DNA from: Medicago truncatula | Taxonomy: Eukaryota; Streptophyta; Magnoliopsida; Fabales; Fabaceae | DNA length: 64,000 nt | Reading direction: 5' to 3' | NCBI RefSeq assembly: GCF_003473485.1 | Contig: NC_053046.1 | Coordinates: 33,805,332-33,869,331 of the forward strand | Shown here: positions 24,440-37,776 of the stretch, in pieces | Position numbering within the stretch: the stretch's first letter is position 1 | Layout of the letters: every line of letters starts with the position of its first letter | The notes under the pieces: generated by a model | The model's input: only the letters and a program-made list of their open reading frames with translations | Told to the model about the DNA's origin: nothing | The model's database searches: none | Translations under genes and position numbers: made by a program

Positions 24440-27400
24440 GTATGTTTCACATTGATTTCATTTAATAAATAAATAAATAAACGCTAGAGAATGTTAAAAA
24501 AGAATCTTTTGAAGATTATCTTGTATCTAATAATAAAACTTGTTATAAACAATTCTTCGTCCTTAAATACAAGACAATGTAAACATCCACTTGTATTAAT
24601 GATTTGTTTACATAAATGCCCTAATTTTATTTATTAATGAAAAATGTACATATAAATATACAAACTTTTTGTTTTATTCCTTTTAAATTTTTTGTTTGAC
24701 TTTTAGTCCCACAAATTATTTTTATCACCATTTCTGATCTCTACTTTTAAGTTAACTCAAGTGTCGCCTTTATATTTTTTTAAAGAAATTGTGTAGAAAT
24801 GTATAGAATATTAAAGCATTCTCTAGCCATAAAAAAGATTTTTTTTTTAAACAAAAAATAAGTTAAATATGAATCTTTAAGTGCAAAAAACATAACAATT
24901 CATATTTAATTCATGCTTTGTTAAAAAAAATCGAATTTCTTTTTTGAGAGAAGTTCTTATAATATTCTAAAGATTTATGAAAAATTTCATTAAGAAATGT
25001 GAAGTGTACACATGAATTGATTTAAAAATAAGTATAAAAAATGGTGATGAAATTTTTTTGAAGGATTAAAAATCGAAGAAAAATATTAGGAGTACTAAAA
25101 CGAAAAGTTAGTATATTTATATGGATTAAAATATATTTAACCCCATGCATAAATTAATACACATATCAAACAAATTTTTTACTTCACCTTTTTTTTTGTT
25201 AACGGGTTCATATAATGAGGGACAAAGAGAGTAAGTTTTACTATTTTTTCTTTAAAGTTGATTTTGTTTTTGAGAAATTGAATACACCACTTCTAATATA
25301 CTCACGTTATGTTGTTATTTTCTCTCTTCTTTTTTCTCTCTCTATTGTTTTTGATCAATAAAAAGAAAGAGAAAAAAATTATCACAAAAGTTGTCTCAAA
25401 TAGTTGTTCAAAGCACACTACTATTTTTTTAACAACAATGTTTATTAGTAAAATGAGTGAAGTATAAAGATGACTAAATTTGTAATTCAGAAAAAGTACA
25501 AGAGGTATTCTACCCTCAAAAAAGAAATCCGATTAAGAAAAAAGACATAAACGCGGGTTTGAAAACCACATTTTTTGCTCGCCCCTCAAACAAAAATAAA
25601 CGACCAATCCGATCTACATTGAATATCAGTTATCAAAATACGCTAATTTGTCAAAGTTTTTTTTTGGTAGTGCTATCAAGCCGTCTGGTATGACGTGATA
25701 TCATATTATATTATTTTCTTCACACGTTTTCAGGTTTTCTAACATTTACCTTTTGCTAGTAACGGTAAACCAAAAAAAAAGTTAGAAAAGCCGAAAACGT
25801 GTGAAAGAAAAAATATGTCACGCCATAACAGATGTGGGTTTTACTAGTAGGAAATTAAAGAGACCTAAATATTTCCTTTGTCTCTAAGCACAAGACTATA
25901 TTTAGAAAAAAAAAATGTCACGCCATAACAGATGTGGGTTTTAGTAAACGAACCTTTGTGGTGACAAGAGTTCAAGAAAAAAGTAACAAAAATATGGACG
26001 TAGAAATAAAATCTTGAGATACTTTTTGCACGTGAACTTTTAGTAATGTTCTTTAACACTTTTGCAAAACATTGTTCAAAATCTCAAAAGTTTAAGCATA
26101 ATTAAACAAATTTAGAAAACAATCACTACCACATACAATTCTGCGAACCAACGTAGGGGTTTGAAAACGAATTGCAAATAAACTCAGTGTGAATTTTCTA
26201 AGCATTTAAATAGGCGTATGGATCGTCTGCCAACACATAAACGACCGAAGTTTCAACATCTCCCTTCAAAGTATCAACAAGCCATAAACGCCCTTTCGAT
26301 CCAAAGCAACCAGTTACGAACCTAATCTATAGATTCACAATGGTCTTGAGTTCAACCGAAATCAACATCGATGGATGAACAAACAGTAGAAATCTATCCC
26401 ATTCCACCAATTACGGAAGAAGCAACCATGTAGGATAAAATCCTTTAGGTACGATGAATGACCCCTACCGTCAACACGGAGCATCTATGCACCTAGCCCT
26501 TTCGAGCAACATCAAGATAAAACCAATTATGTTGAATCTAGATATGCATCCAACAGAACAACCCCATAACTAAAGAACCCGTATCTTCAATTCGAAAAAT
26601 CAAATTCAAGATTTTCAGACCAAAATCACAGAGCCGGAACAAATCCACCACCCATCTTAATCACTACGAAACAAAACAAAAACAAACGTATAAAAACATA
26701 AAAAAAAAGAAGCAAAAATCAGATCGAAAAACTCACGATCTAACATAATCCACCATAAAAACTAACTCATAACCGCGTCGGTGCCAAAACAGTACAAGAC
26801 AACGACGATGTTGAATGAAACCAATGACCATAACATAATCAACTCAAACCAAGACTGTGAGAGGATAGTCGGGGCGACGCTTCACCGACGATGATCTAAA
26901 ACTCACAAAAATATATTTTTCTTTTATGCATAAAAACACGAGACATATGTTCTTCACTAATAAACATAAAAATGAGGCATATTTGTCATCATTGCAGCAA
27001 AAAAGATACAGACAAATTTTAAAATTCACGGGATAAATAATTTTCATTGACAAATAAAAATAATAATAATTTGAGATTGAAAAATAATAGTCTATCACCC
27101 GTGCATTGCACAAGTTAACACACTGGTAATTAAACAAATTTAGATTTAGTAGGGACTAAAATTGAGTGCATAATTTTTTTTATAGGGACCAAAAACATAT
27201 TTAATCCTAAAAAATATAAAGGATACACATTAATTGACTTAAAAGTGTGGACGAAAGTGATCATTGAAAACTTTTAGGAAGATTAAAATGAAAATTTGAT
27301 ATATTTACAAAGACCAAGATATATTTAACCATAATATTTATTATTATATTTGAGAAGAAAAAGAGTTAATTAGAGTATGTTAATAAATAAATAACTACGT

Positions 27401-29280
27401 AGTTGAAAATTCAAATAATACCTTTGAGCATTTGCAACGGTAATTTTTTTATTTTATTTTAAAGATGCAACGGTGATTCTTAGCTTGTCCTCAAATCCTT
27501 AATAATCTTTGTCCTTTTACTTAGTTCACTATTGAAGAAGGGAAAAATGACTTAAATGAGTTCGGATTCCAATGATTGGTGCATTCATAGGTGTGTTTCT
27601 TTGCACCGAAGAATTGTCATCACATCACATATTTAGTACAAGTTCTTTGGCTGTCTACTTTTTCTTTTGATAAAGCAATTGTCTACTTTTAATTTATTTA
27701 GGGGAATTATTCACCTTACTAATGAAAAAAAGAAATAGTCACTGAACACATAGAAATTGCAAAACAGTCTCTGAATGTAGAGTATATTAATCAATTTCAG
27801 GACTAAAGTGACTAACATAGTCTACATTCAAGAACTAAATTGACTAACGAAGTATGCATTCAGTGAGACTCATTTTTTATTCATGGACTAAAATGAATCT
27901 CCCTTTTATTTAACTCTCAAGAGTGTAGGCTTTGCAATCAGAAGACACATATATCTTGACTTTTTAGTACTACTACTTTTAACTTTTACTTCATCAGTCC
28001 CATAATAACCAAACTTTTTGTAAAAAAATATTGTCATAAAATAACCGACCCATTTTACTTTTCAATACAATTTTTTTTTCTTCTAATTATAACTCTAATT
28101 AATACTATTTTCATCACTTCCGATTTAATATATTTTATTTTACATTTATGATAGTGGAGAATGCACCAATACATAATAAAAGCACTTAAAACCATCTTTG
28201 TCTCTCCTTCGTTTATTCATTTATCTTAATATGTGTGAAATGAGCAAAGACCCACCCGATTAATCTTGGAGAGAGGGAGTACATTTTATTTTAAAGGAAA
28301 TGATAAAACGTGCTCTTAAAAAGGAATGTATTATTTGAATATCTATCTGGATTACAACTTTATGAGACAATTATAAATTTACAAAAAAAAAAAAGTAGAT
28401 ATTAACATAAAAACCAAATCAATAAAGAAAAAAAGTAAAAACATAATGTTAGTATGAGAGAGAAAGCTGTTACAAAAGTTACCGCAAATTGGTTGTTCAA
28501 ATATAATTTCTCTTGAAAGAATAGGTTAAAAATTTCAATATGAAAATTAATTTTTATCAATAAATATTTTCTCTTAAAAGAATATTGGTTTCTTTAACTA
28601 GTGTTGACAGAACCACTAGTTAACATTTTCCATTTTTAAATATGGTTCCCTCCCTTGATTATTTTAATACGATCAATACATTGAAGAAATGGTCGGATCT
28701 GATTTAGTCACAACTTTAAATAAAAAATATTTAGACAAATAAGGAAAAATATTAGTAGAAGAGAAGTAAATTAGCAACATCAATTTTTATTTTTATCTTT
28801 TAATTTGTCTTATATATGTGTATGTATAAATATTTTTTATTTGTGTTTATGACCAATTATTAAGACTTACTCTAGAAGAATTGTCAAAAATAAAATAAAG
28901 ACTTACTCTAGAAGAAAGAGTACAACATGCATGTAGCTTAGGCTGAAGAAAGCTCGTCACTCATTAATATCTGTTTCATACATCAATATCAAACTTGCAG
29001 CAACCATTTGACATATTTGCACAACCATGTAAGCAAGTCATTTACATTACATTTTGATCAATATTTGCTGTTATTGCTGCAATGAATCTTAGATGGGGCA
29101 AAAGCACAATTGGAACAGATGAAGGGTGAAAGGAAATCAACTGGAAGGTGGGGAAGATTCATAGTGTGAAGTGAAGTGTACAAATATTATATTTATCATA
29201 TGTCACTCTTTCTTACCAGTAATTAATACATTATTATTGATTGGTGGTATTAGTATATAGTCTGCTCAACTTCTGTAATT
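24440..29280. other. Gene-free, repeat-derived stretch between minus and plus helicases
   Basis: About 4.8 kb without a recognisable gene. It holds AT-rich DNA, copies of a 33-base direct repeat at 25811 and 25911, a GC-richer block (25530-26880) with short interrupted frames that looks like an old mobile element of unknown type, and a CACCCGTGCATTGCACAAG motif near 27097 of the kind found near ends of plant Helitrons. Foldback-like fragments (GGGACTAAAATTGAG and relatives) occur around 27150-27320 and 27770-27900. Confidence 0.45.
25811..25944. repeat. Direct repeat of about 33 bases, 100 bases apart
   Basis: ATGTCACGCCATAACAGATG followed by TGGGTTTTA occurs at 25815-25843 and again at 25915-25943. 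The spacing is exactly 100 bases. The first copy adjoins an inverted pair (CACACGTTTTC / GAAAACGTGTG) around 25725-25805, so the block may be one end of a small mobile element. Confidence 0.6.
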
Positions 29281-29289
29281 AAAGAGTGT

Positions 29290-29604
29290 CTTTCTAGCTA
29301 CACAAGATTCTTGTAGTTCGCTAGTACAAAGAGGGTCTTAACTTATCTTCAGTATTTCTCCAAATACTTGTGCTCTTCAACTTCTCAAAGGTTGAGTGAC
29401 ATTCTACTGCTTAATTACTAGTATTATGGTTTTGTTGTTTATCTTGCAAATTTTTCATCAAGTTCATGATAAATTATTTCTCCTTTTATTATGGACATGT
29501 AAATGTGCTTTAGCTTTTGAACAATTTGTTTATCCTTTTTTACACAAACTTTTTATTTAGTAAACTTGTAACAAATCGACTCTCTTTTTATGCAGATTAA
29601 TTTA
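29290..29604 (+). other. 5' leader and UTR intron of helicase at 29.6k
   Basis: A non-coding first exon is inferred to end at 29390 (CTCAAAG, then GTTGAG), with an intron to the acceptor TATGCAG at 29595. The leader shares AGAGGGTCTTA and TTTCTCCAAATA with the opposite-strand copy at 5.5k, which supports a conserved transcribed leader. A TATATAG about 40 bases upstream (near 29255) could be a TATA element, but this is weak. Confidence 0.45.
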
Positions 29605-32600
29605 ATGGAGAAGAGATGCAGTAATAAAATGGAGGAATGTCTTCACCGTGCAAGCTTAATAAGTGTTGTATTCTCTTGGACTCTAGATGATCTTCTCAAC
29701 GAAACTCTTTTCAAATACCAGGTTATTTTTTTACTTTTCATTACTCTTAACATATATGAAAAACCACAATAGACCTTTAAGATATAATAGTTTAGAATTT
29801 TTTAATCACTCACCATCAATTTTTAACACCTTATCAACTTTATTCTCCTTTTCATTTAATTATTTCAAAAATATTTTTATAAGCTTATTTCCTTTTGTTC
29901 TTTATATTGATATCATTTTTTTCTTTCCATTTGAGGAAAATAAATTAAGAAATTACCTAGCAGAACTATGGTAGTGTAATTTATATTGTTTGAATGTTGA
30001 TTAGTTTGCCGTCTCTTCAAATTCTCTGATGTAATTTGAACTGTTGGATTAATCTAAGAGGAGTACTAGAAACACTCCATTTTCAAAGGTCACTTACGCG
30101 GGTCTCATAATTTTATGTGGGACCCATTTTCAAAGTGTGAGACCTACATTAAGAAAAAAGTGAGCGTCGTAATGAATGTTGGTCTAAGAGTGTTCTTAAC
30201 ACTCCTGGTCCTTAATAGGTCAAATTTGGTTAGAGGTTTGAAAAAGATCCAATTTCAATTATAAGTCTCTTTTCTTTCTCTAGTTTTTTTATGTCATTTC
30301 ATCTTTCTGTTTTGAAATGGTAAGCTTATTTCTAGTGATCAAATTTCATCAAAACAGAACAACGAAGTATTGAACCGTCTATAATCCTAGCTTGAAGGAA
30401 GACAACAAAACTTTCAATGTCTCCGTTAAGGTAGCTTGAAATGTTTCTCAATTTTTTGGTAGGTACCGAAGATTCCGAAGACATTCTTGTCAACAAATGA
30501 TTACACGAATTCATTCTTTCCTGCATTGATTGAGGAAACACATAGTGATCTATATTCAAGCTTGATGAGTGTGCCTAAAGCTTCTTTTTGTGAAATCAGA
30601 ACAATGGAAATATCGAAGGTCTTCAATCCTCCGTACGACTTGTTCTATAAAATTACATTGAAGAACATTACTGATGAAGTCTACGGAGTAGGAAAGTATG
30701 AACCTGAGGTTGGTGATCTCATTGCATTCACAAATATTCGACCAAGAAGTGTGGATGACTTGAGTCGGATCAAAAGATACTGTCATATAGCTTATATTCA
30801 TGGATCAAAAGATGAATTTACTGATGAGATTCCTATACTGTTGTCATATGAGTTTGACTTGAAGAGGAACAAAGCACAGAAACTCTATGCAGTTTGTCTC
30901 ATTAACATGACTACTAATGTTCGTATTTGGAAAGCCTTGAACTCAGAGATGGAGGGATCGGACATGAATATAATTCAAAAAGTGTTGCAGCCTTATTCAA
31001 GGGTAAGAATCACAATTTGTTATTCATCCTAGACTTCTGTGACCTTTCTTTACATCTTTATATAATCAAAGCTCTAAATCGCATTTTCATGGTATTGCAG
31101 AGAATCATGATCAAATTCAGCTGACGTGGCCCCAATTGCAATTTTGCTATAAAGTGATAACAAATTTAATACCATAGATTTAGATTGCATTCGTTAGCCT
31201 CAATGTTTATGTTATTTTTGCGACTGCTATTGTTGCTGTTTCAACCATATTTTTTTGCAATCGCAACGCTACTACAACCTCTATTTAATACCTTGCTTAA
31301 CAAGATTACTTATTGTTCTATTATATTGTTACTACTCTATTTAAATTGTCATAAAAAGTTTCATGTTTACATTATATTTTACAGATGGAACAAAACTGTC
31401 AGACTTGCTTGTCAGGAGTAAATCTCGGTCGATCCAATTCCCGAGTCAAAACTATAATCAAAGCTCAAAATCTAAACGAGTCTCAGAAAGATGCTATTCT
31501 AAGTTGTCTTCATATGAAGAAGTGTCATCACAATGATCCTATTAAACTCATATGGGGTCCACCAGGAACTGGCAAAACAAAAACAGTTGCATCCATGCTA
31601 TTTTGTCTCCTCAAGTTAAGAATCAGAACACTAACATGTGCTCCAACAAACACTGCAGTGTTGGCAGTGGTGTCGCGCCTTCACAGCATAGCTAAGGATT
31701 CACTTGAGCATGGTTCATATGGTCTTGGTGACATACTACTATTTGGAAATAGTAAGAGAATGAAAATAGAATCTTATAAGGGTCTTGGTGAAGTGTTTTT
31801 GGATAATAGAGTTGATGATTTGTTGTACTGTTTTTCTCCAATGACAGGATGGAAAAATTGTTTAGAATCAATGATAAGTTTACTAAAGGATCCTGAAGAG
31901 CAATACGCTTTGTATTTAAACAGTAAACATAATGAAAATGTTATGTCATTGGAAGAATTTGCCGTTGGAAATTATAGTCATGTAAAACCTGCATATTTAT
32001 CATACAAGAAACGTTGCAAGTATCATTGTCTTTTGACATTGGAGGAGTTTGTGAAGAAGAAATATGGTTACATTGTAGAGCAATATGATATATACCAAGA
32101 TGATAAAAAGGTAAGTGTTGGTATGAGTATGGAACAGTTTTTCAAACAAAAATTCTGTTGCTTTGGAGGGAAGTTGAAGTCATTAATGAAAACTTTGTGT
32201 ACTCACTTGCCAACAAGTTTCGTTTCACTTAAGGTGGCGATGAAAATTTTCAGAGTTCTTGAGTTGCTAAAATCTCTTGAAGTTTCATTGAGTCAAAGCA
32301 AACAAAAACAATCTTTAAATGATCATTTTGGAGTTGGACAGAGAATTTTTTCTTGGTTTGGATGGTTAAGCTTCGAAAAAGAAGAATTCCTTCATACCCT
32401 TTGTTTTCTTTGTGAGACTATCAAGCTTCCTAAACTTACATCAAAATATGGCATATCACAATTTTGCTTGAAAAATGCATGCCTTCTTTTTTGTACTGCA
32501 TCAAGTTCTTCAAAATTGTACACGGAAGGAATGAAACGAGTGGAGTTTTTAGTGATTGATGAAGCTGCTCAGCTTAAAGAATGTGAATCAGCTATTCCTC

Positions 32601-34415
32601 TGCAATTACATGGCCTCAAACGTTGTATTCTCATTGGTGATGAAAGACAACTTCCTGCAATGGTCAAAAGCAAGGTACTTAGAGAATTATTTTCTGCTTA
32701 ATTTTACTTGAAAATCAGTAGTTCTACTTCTTTTCAAGTTGTGAAATTTTTATTATGGCTTATGATTATAATGTTTTTGTGTCAGATTGCTGACAGGGCT
32801 GAATTTGGAAGAAGCTTATTTGAAAGACTAGTACTGTTGGGATACAAGAAGCATATGCTTGATGTTCAATATAGAATGCATCCATCCATAAGCATGTTTC
32901 CAAGTAAAGAGTTCTATGATGGTCAACTTTCTGATGCCAATATTGTAAGAGAAATAAGCTATAACAAACGTTTCCTTGAAGGAAAAATGTATGGTTCCTA
33001 CTCTTTCATTAACATATCTAAGGGTAAAGAGCAGTGTAATCATGATCATAGTTTGAAGAATGTGATTGAAGCTGCTGCTATCTCTGAGATTATTGGAAGA
33101 CTTAAAAAGGGTTGCTTTCTCTTCCTCCTTTTCTTCACTCAATTAGTTTGTTAATCTGTTTTTTAGCAATATAATATACTATGTTTGGATCGACACATTT
33201 GAGCTTATTTACTGAAATAAACACTTATAATCACTTATACACATAAGCTCTCCATGATAACTTATGAAAACAGTTAATAGCTTCTGTGAAAATAAATAGT
33301 TTGACATTATTTTAACTTTTTCTATAGAAATAGCTTAGACATAAAGACATATGATAGGTTTTTATGCCGCTTAATTAAGCTCTTTATCCAAACAGGGTCA
33401 TAATATTACGATACACATTATATAATCTTTTATTTTTCTATCGGAGTTTATTTTCCTGCCAGAGTTTGTTCTCATAAGCTATCTTGGAGAGCTTATGAAA
33501 ATAATCTGAAAATAGATTGTAGACATGTCATAAGCTGTTTATACGGTCTCTCCCAATTAGTCTCATGATATGATAAATAATATACCATACATTATATTAA
33601 TCTTTTATTTATGTGGCAGAGTTTGTAAGGGCAAGGAATAAAGTCAGCATAGGAATCATATCTCCTTACAAGGCACAAGTTCATGAAATCCAAGAGAAAG
33701 TGAAGCAGTACATGGTTTCGGATCCTAACTTTTCTGTTAGTGTTCGTTCTGTTGATGGTTTTCAAGGTGGCGAAGAAGACATCATAATCATATCTACTGT
33801 TAGATCAAATCTGAGTGGAAAAGTTGGTTTTCTTTCCAATAGACAAAGAGCAAATGTTGCAATCACTAGGGCTAGGTATGTTGTACATATATGCACATTT
33901 TAAGGAAGAAAAAAAAAGGTTAAATTTGAAGTGCAAAAACATCTGTATGAAATGCTGACATATATAAACATGTTGGTTTAAAATTTATTTATTACTTTTT
34001 GCAGATATTGCCTTTGGATTGTAGGAAATGCTACAACCTTAGTTAATAGTAATTCTGTGTGGAGAAAGGTTGTTGTTGATGCCAAGGAAAGAGATTGTTT
34101 CCATAATACTGATGAGGACAAGAAATTGGATCAAGTTATTGAGGATGCATGCTTTGAATTTGAACTACTAGATGAATCTGCATCAGCATTTAATAAACTA
34201 AGCATAAGGGACATGTCAGAAACATCTACTTTCTCTAGGTAAGAAGCCGTCACATCTTTTCATATATTCATGTTAATTGTATAATGCTGAACGTGTAAAT
34301 CAGCATTTTGATACTACAAACTGTAAACTCTGAGCAATTTAGTCTCTCAAATTTACAAACTAATATTTGCATGATTGTATTTCATAGGAAACCATTGAAA
34401 TTGTGGCGACGATGA
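29605..34415 (+). CDS. SF1 UPF1/SEN1-like helicase, type I, intact copy
   Basis: Seven exons: 29605-29721, 30463-31002, 31385-32674, 32786-33110, 33620-33875, 34005-34238, 34388-34415. All splice sites are GT-AG and in phase, predicting 929 residues. Exons 1-2 form the N-terminal region ([41 protein letters not shown]). Exon 3 holds Walker A GPPGTGKT near residue 277, [11 protein letters not shown], one copy of an inserted lobe-1 module rich in MSLEEF/LTLEEF/MSMEQF repeats, the DEAAQ box near 611 and GDERQLPA near 637. Later exons give [20 protein letters not shown] and NVAITRAR, and the tail ends KPLKLWRR. This is the most complete type I copy here. The family includes UPF1 and SEN1 RNA helicases; the substrate of this plant subgroup is unknown to me. 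There is no transit peptide or membrane segment. Confidence 0.9.
33179..33402. mobile_element. MITE in intron 4 of helicase
   Basis: TATGTTTGGATCGAC at the left is mirrored by TTATCCAAACAGGG at the right, with AGCTTATTT / GCTTAATTAAGC-like internal motifs. It sits in the intron between exons 4 and 5 of the 29.6k helicase; the paralogous intron at 612-863 does not contain it. Confidence 0.45.
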
Positions 34416-34710
34416 GCAAGTAATAATGGTTGATGGATTTACTACAGTTCGGGTTGTCAGCACCATGGAAAAGTGAAGAGTGAAGATTTTGAAGCACGAC
34501 TATGTATGAATGCATTAAGAAAATAGTACTTTAGAGATTGTGATGCAATCATCGAGGTGTTTATTTTATATTTGTGCCACAAGCAACTCAAAATAGACTT
34601 CTTGTCATTTAAGATTGTATGACTCTTATCGTGGTCTTGATTATGCTCCTTATTTTAGCCTTGTAATTGAAACTATAAATTATTAAAAAGTACCAATTTT
34701 TGAAATCATG

Positions 34711-34784
34711 AAATTTGTGATGATATGGGAATATTGCCAATCAATATAAATTTGTGATGATATGGGAATATTGCCAATCAATAT
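34711..34784. repeat. 37-bp perfect tandem duplication
   Basis: Two adjacent identical 37-base units, 34711-34747 and 34748-34784, each starting AAATTTGTGATGATATGGGA. They lie between the helicase 3' end and a LINE tail, so they may have arisen with that insertion. Confidence 0.85.
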
Positions 34785-34794
34785 TATATTAGTT

Positions 34795-35185
34795 ATTTCC
34801 GGCTTGTAATCGCTTTCTGTTGTCTGCAGTCATTACTGTATCACTAATTTGGTCAGGCTTTCTGGTGCTGTTTCTGCTACAGGTGTGCGGTTTCCTTCTG
34901 GTTTTTGCTAGCCTTCTGTTGTGTTCAGGCGAGGCTGTTCTCTGCTGATTCGGTTACTATTCTATTACTGAGTTCTTTGGGGTTGTTGGCGTGTTTTCGT
35001 GGGCTAGCAGTAGCTTTTTGGTGGTTTATTCCTTTTGGGTTTAGGTTCCTCATGTATTCGGAACGGTTTTTGGGCTGGTGTTCCGCATATATACGACACC
35101 TTGCATTTGTTTTCTTTTTTACCAAGCTCCGTGCGTCTTACGCCGGCTTGAGTTAATAATATTGGCTGATTAAAAAAAAAATATA
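34795..35185 (+). mobile_element. LINE 3' end
   Basis: A GC-richer, T-rich stretch ends in GTTAATAATATTGGCTGATT and a poly-A run (about 35171-35180), preceded by TACCAAGCTCCGTGCG. This layout is that of plant L1-type LINE 3' untranslated ends. No reverse transcriptase remains. It inserted just downstream of the 29.6k helicase gene in the same orientation. Confidence 0.6.
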
Positions 35186-35189
35186 TATT

Positions 35190-35770
35190 ATATTATCAAG
35201 TCTTGAATGATTGGTTAAATTATTTATCGAAATTGTAGTTATTGATCAAATAGTTTTGAATTTATAGGAGTTTGTATCTTTCATTCCTAAAATTGTAACA
35301 AAACTCAAAAAAGTTCATCCATCAAGTTTCACCGTTAGAGAATACAGTGTACTAATATGTTCAATTAAAAACGTGGTTTTTTATATCGAATTTCAATCTC
35401 ACATATATTGACATCAGGACTGCAGTGCCCAATTGTTTGCTCAACTATTTGATCAAGAACTCATTTTTGAATTGTATGACTAATACTTATGCCCATTGGA
35501 ATTGATCTTAAGTATCACTCTTTAGATGTCTAAAGTTGATTATATGACTAATACATATGAGATAAGAACTTTCAATTGGTATTTGGGAATAATTTTGTAT
35601 ATTGTAACTACAATTTATCCCCTCAATTTACAATTAATTTTGGTTAATAATTCTTATCTAAGAATTTTTGAATGTGTTGTGTATGTTCCAATTATTCCAA
35701 TATAATCCAAAGATTTCTTTTGGACTCAAGTAATGCATTAAGATTGATCTAAAAAGTACAGTTTTTTTTT
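35190..35770. other. Intergenic, no gene seen
   Basis: AT-rich sequence without convincing open frames or paired repeat ends. Confidence 0.5.
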
Positions 35771-35774
35771 TTTG

Positions 35775-36345
35775 GTGAGGCCTAACACAAGCGCTTTGGT
35801 TGCTTGACCCTTGGGCCGGCCCCACACAGTTGCACATGATGAGTCACACCAGCATCTGAATATTACAACTAAGATGCCTCGGAGTGAGAAGATTGAACTT
35901 ATGCTCTGGTGTGGTAGGTTTGAGGTTGGCTTGCAGATGGCACCGGTGGACGAGAAGATGATTGAGCACCATTAGAAGCAAGTCCAAGTGAAGGACCAAA
36001 ATAATTTTGCCACTGATTAGGATTAGAGTGCCACTGGTTCCAGTCACGAGCAGGAGGTCCTTATCATGATGCAGACACTAGAGTGAAGTTATGGAAGTAA
36101 CAAATGCTAGCAGCATGACCAAACTTAGACAAATTCGAGCAAGATAATAAAAAAGGGATTTAATACTTTCAGCTATAGATTTAAGCTTGAATCGTAACTG
36201 TCGTGACTTTGCATGATAAAACTTGTGAATCTCATCCCAAACTTGAGGTGCATGAAGACAGCAAACAACATGAGGATCAGCGGAATTTGTGGTACAGACG
36301 ACTTGAAAACGTGAATATAATTGAACGTGATGCAAAAGATATTAG
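35775..36345 (-). mobile_element. Copia-type gag remnant
   Basis: The minus strand encodes pieces of a Ty1/copia gag polyprotein: a QVWDEIHKFYHAKSRQL stretch followed by KSLFYYLARI, and further on fragments like NPNQWQNYFG. Frames are interrupted and no protease, integrase or LTR is visible, so this is a truncated relic. Confidence 0.6.
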
Positions 36346-36354
36346 TGTCTGACT

Positions 36355-36570
36355 ACAATGCCACCCTGTTTACTACAATGCCATCATAGACTATACACCA
36401 AGGCTCACTAACAATCTGGATTGGTTCTAATTCTAAATCAAACATGTAAATGTGTCCCCCCAGAATGACAAATGAGACTATACTGCAGGAGTTATTACTT
36501 ATTACATCTATCTATAAGAGAAGCAGACTACAATTTCTGCTAATGTATCAATTGCAGACAACAATTTTAA
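36355..36570 (-). repeat. Orphan copy of ubiquitin-gene 3' flank
   Basis: The sequence CTACAATGCCATCATAGACT, then CAAGGCTCACTAACAATCTG and ACTATACTGCAGGAG, repeats the region downstream of the SINA/ubiquitin gene (45365-45630) and partly that near 37100-37160. No ubiquitin exon lies next to it, so it is probably the leftover of a deleted or broken duplicate. Confidence 0.5.
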
Positions 36571-36579
36571 CTACAATGC

Positions 36580-37770
36580 AATCATCCCTATCCTTTCATT
36601 TTTTTAGATAGACGGAATGATAATAACATTTGAAAACTCACATAAGTGGAGGATTTTGGGTTCGAATCCAAGGTCACAGTTTAACAATTTCAGCACCAGT
36701 TGAACTAAGACTTGTGGACTATATGGTCACAAATGTCTAATCTCTATTATTAGATCATGTACTGCCTTGTATTTCGTTGCACGTATTTCCTTTTTCCTCA
36801 AAATGATTCCTCCCCCTAGTTCTACATGTACTACTGCACTAGTTCCAAAACAATGCCTCATAATTAACAATTCCTTCTTGTTAATAGGGTACACATTTAC
36901 CTGGCTACTATACATTACTTCCAAAATTAAGAATGTTAGCTTTATTAAAGGTTTTTGAAACCTATTGAGACCTCAGTATCAGAGACTTGCCCAAGGCTCA
37001 CTAACAATATGACTTCACTCTAACTCAGAATCAAACATACTCTTTAATTTCATCTATATTTACCACTTTCTTTTGAAACACTTGGAGTGCTTTCAAACCA
37101 CTCATGCCTTAATCAGACTATATAACTGGAGTCATTACATCTATCTACAACAGAAATAAAGTACAACTTCAGTTGAAAACAGGTGACCCCATGATGTTCA
37201 AGCCGGCAAACAACAACGGAAAGATGAAAGAAGATCAGTGGGCATAACTGAGAAATGCGACGAAGAGAGAGAGAGAGAGAGAACACACATAACAAAGGCA
37301 CATGTGAATGACTCGCTTAACCTATGTTTTAATCTCATACACAGATGTCATTCTCACTTGATATGCCCCTAATTTGTTGTTTTTTTTTAGGCAAATCTCC
37401 TAACTTACAAATGCACTCAAAATATTTCATTCACATGCTGCAGTGTATTTCATTTCACTCACTAACTTTAAAAACAATCAAAACACTAGAATAGAATCAC
37501 ACTTTTTCTCTTGATGTACTATCACTAACAATCTGCCTACTCAGATTATGTAAATTTATCTCACTCAGAGAATCACAAATAAACCAAACACAGGGAATGT
37601 ATTCAAGACAAAAAAAAAACAGCTAATGTTAAAAAGTAAATATGTTTATTTAAATGCTGAAAATCATCCCAAGTAAAAGAAATCATCATACAGCTCAAGA
37701 CAGAACAAAAGTACTGTTAAAATGTTTGATTTCATTTATAGTGTCGCCTATGGCGGCAGCAAGATGAGGT
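36580..37770. other. 3' flank of first ubiquitin-like gene
   Basis: No gene. A (GA)n run lies at about 37264-37282. A tRNA-like GGTTCGAATCC motif at about 36660 could be a SINE relic. Parts of 37080-37700 resemble 40840-41240, the equivalent flank of the second ubiquitin-like gene. Confidence 0.45.
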
Positions 37771-37776
37771 GGTGAT

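Noticed and set aside
34905-35156. An 83-residue plus-strand frame, phenylalanine-rich
   Set aside because: It lies inside the T-rich LINE 3' end and has no known domain.
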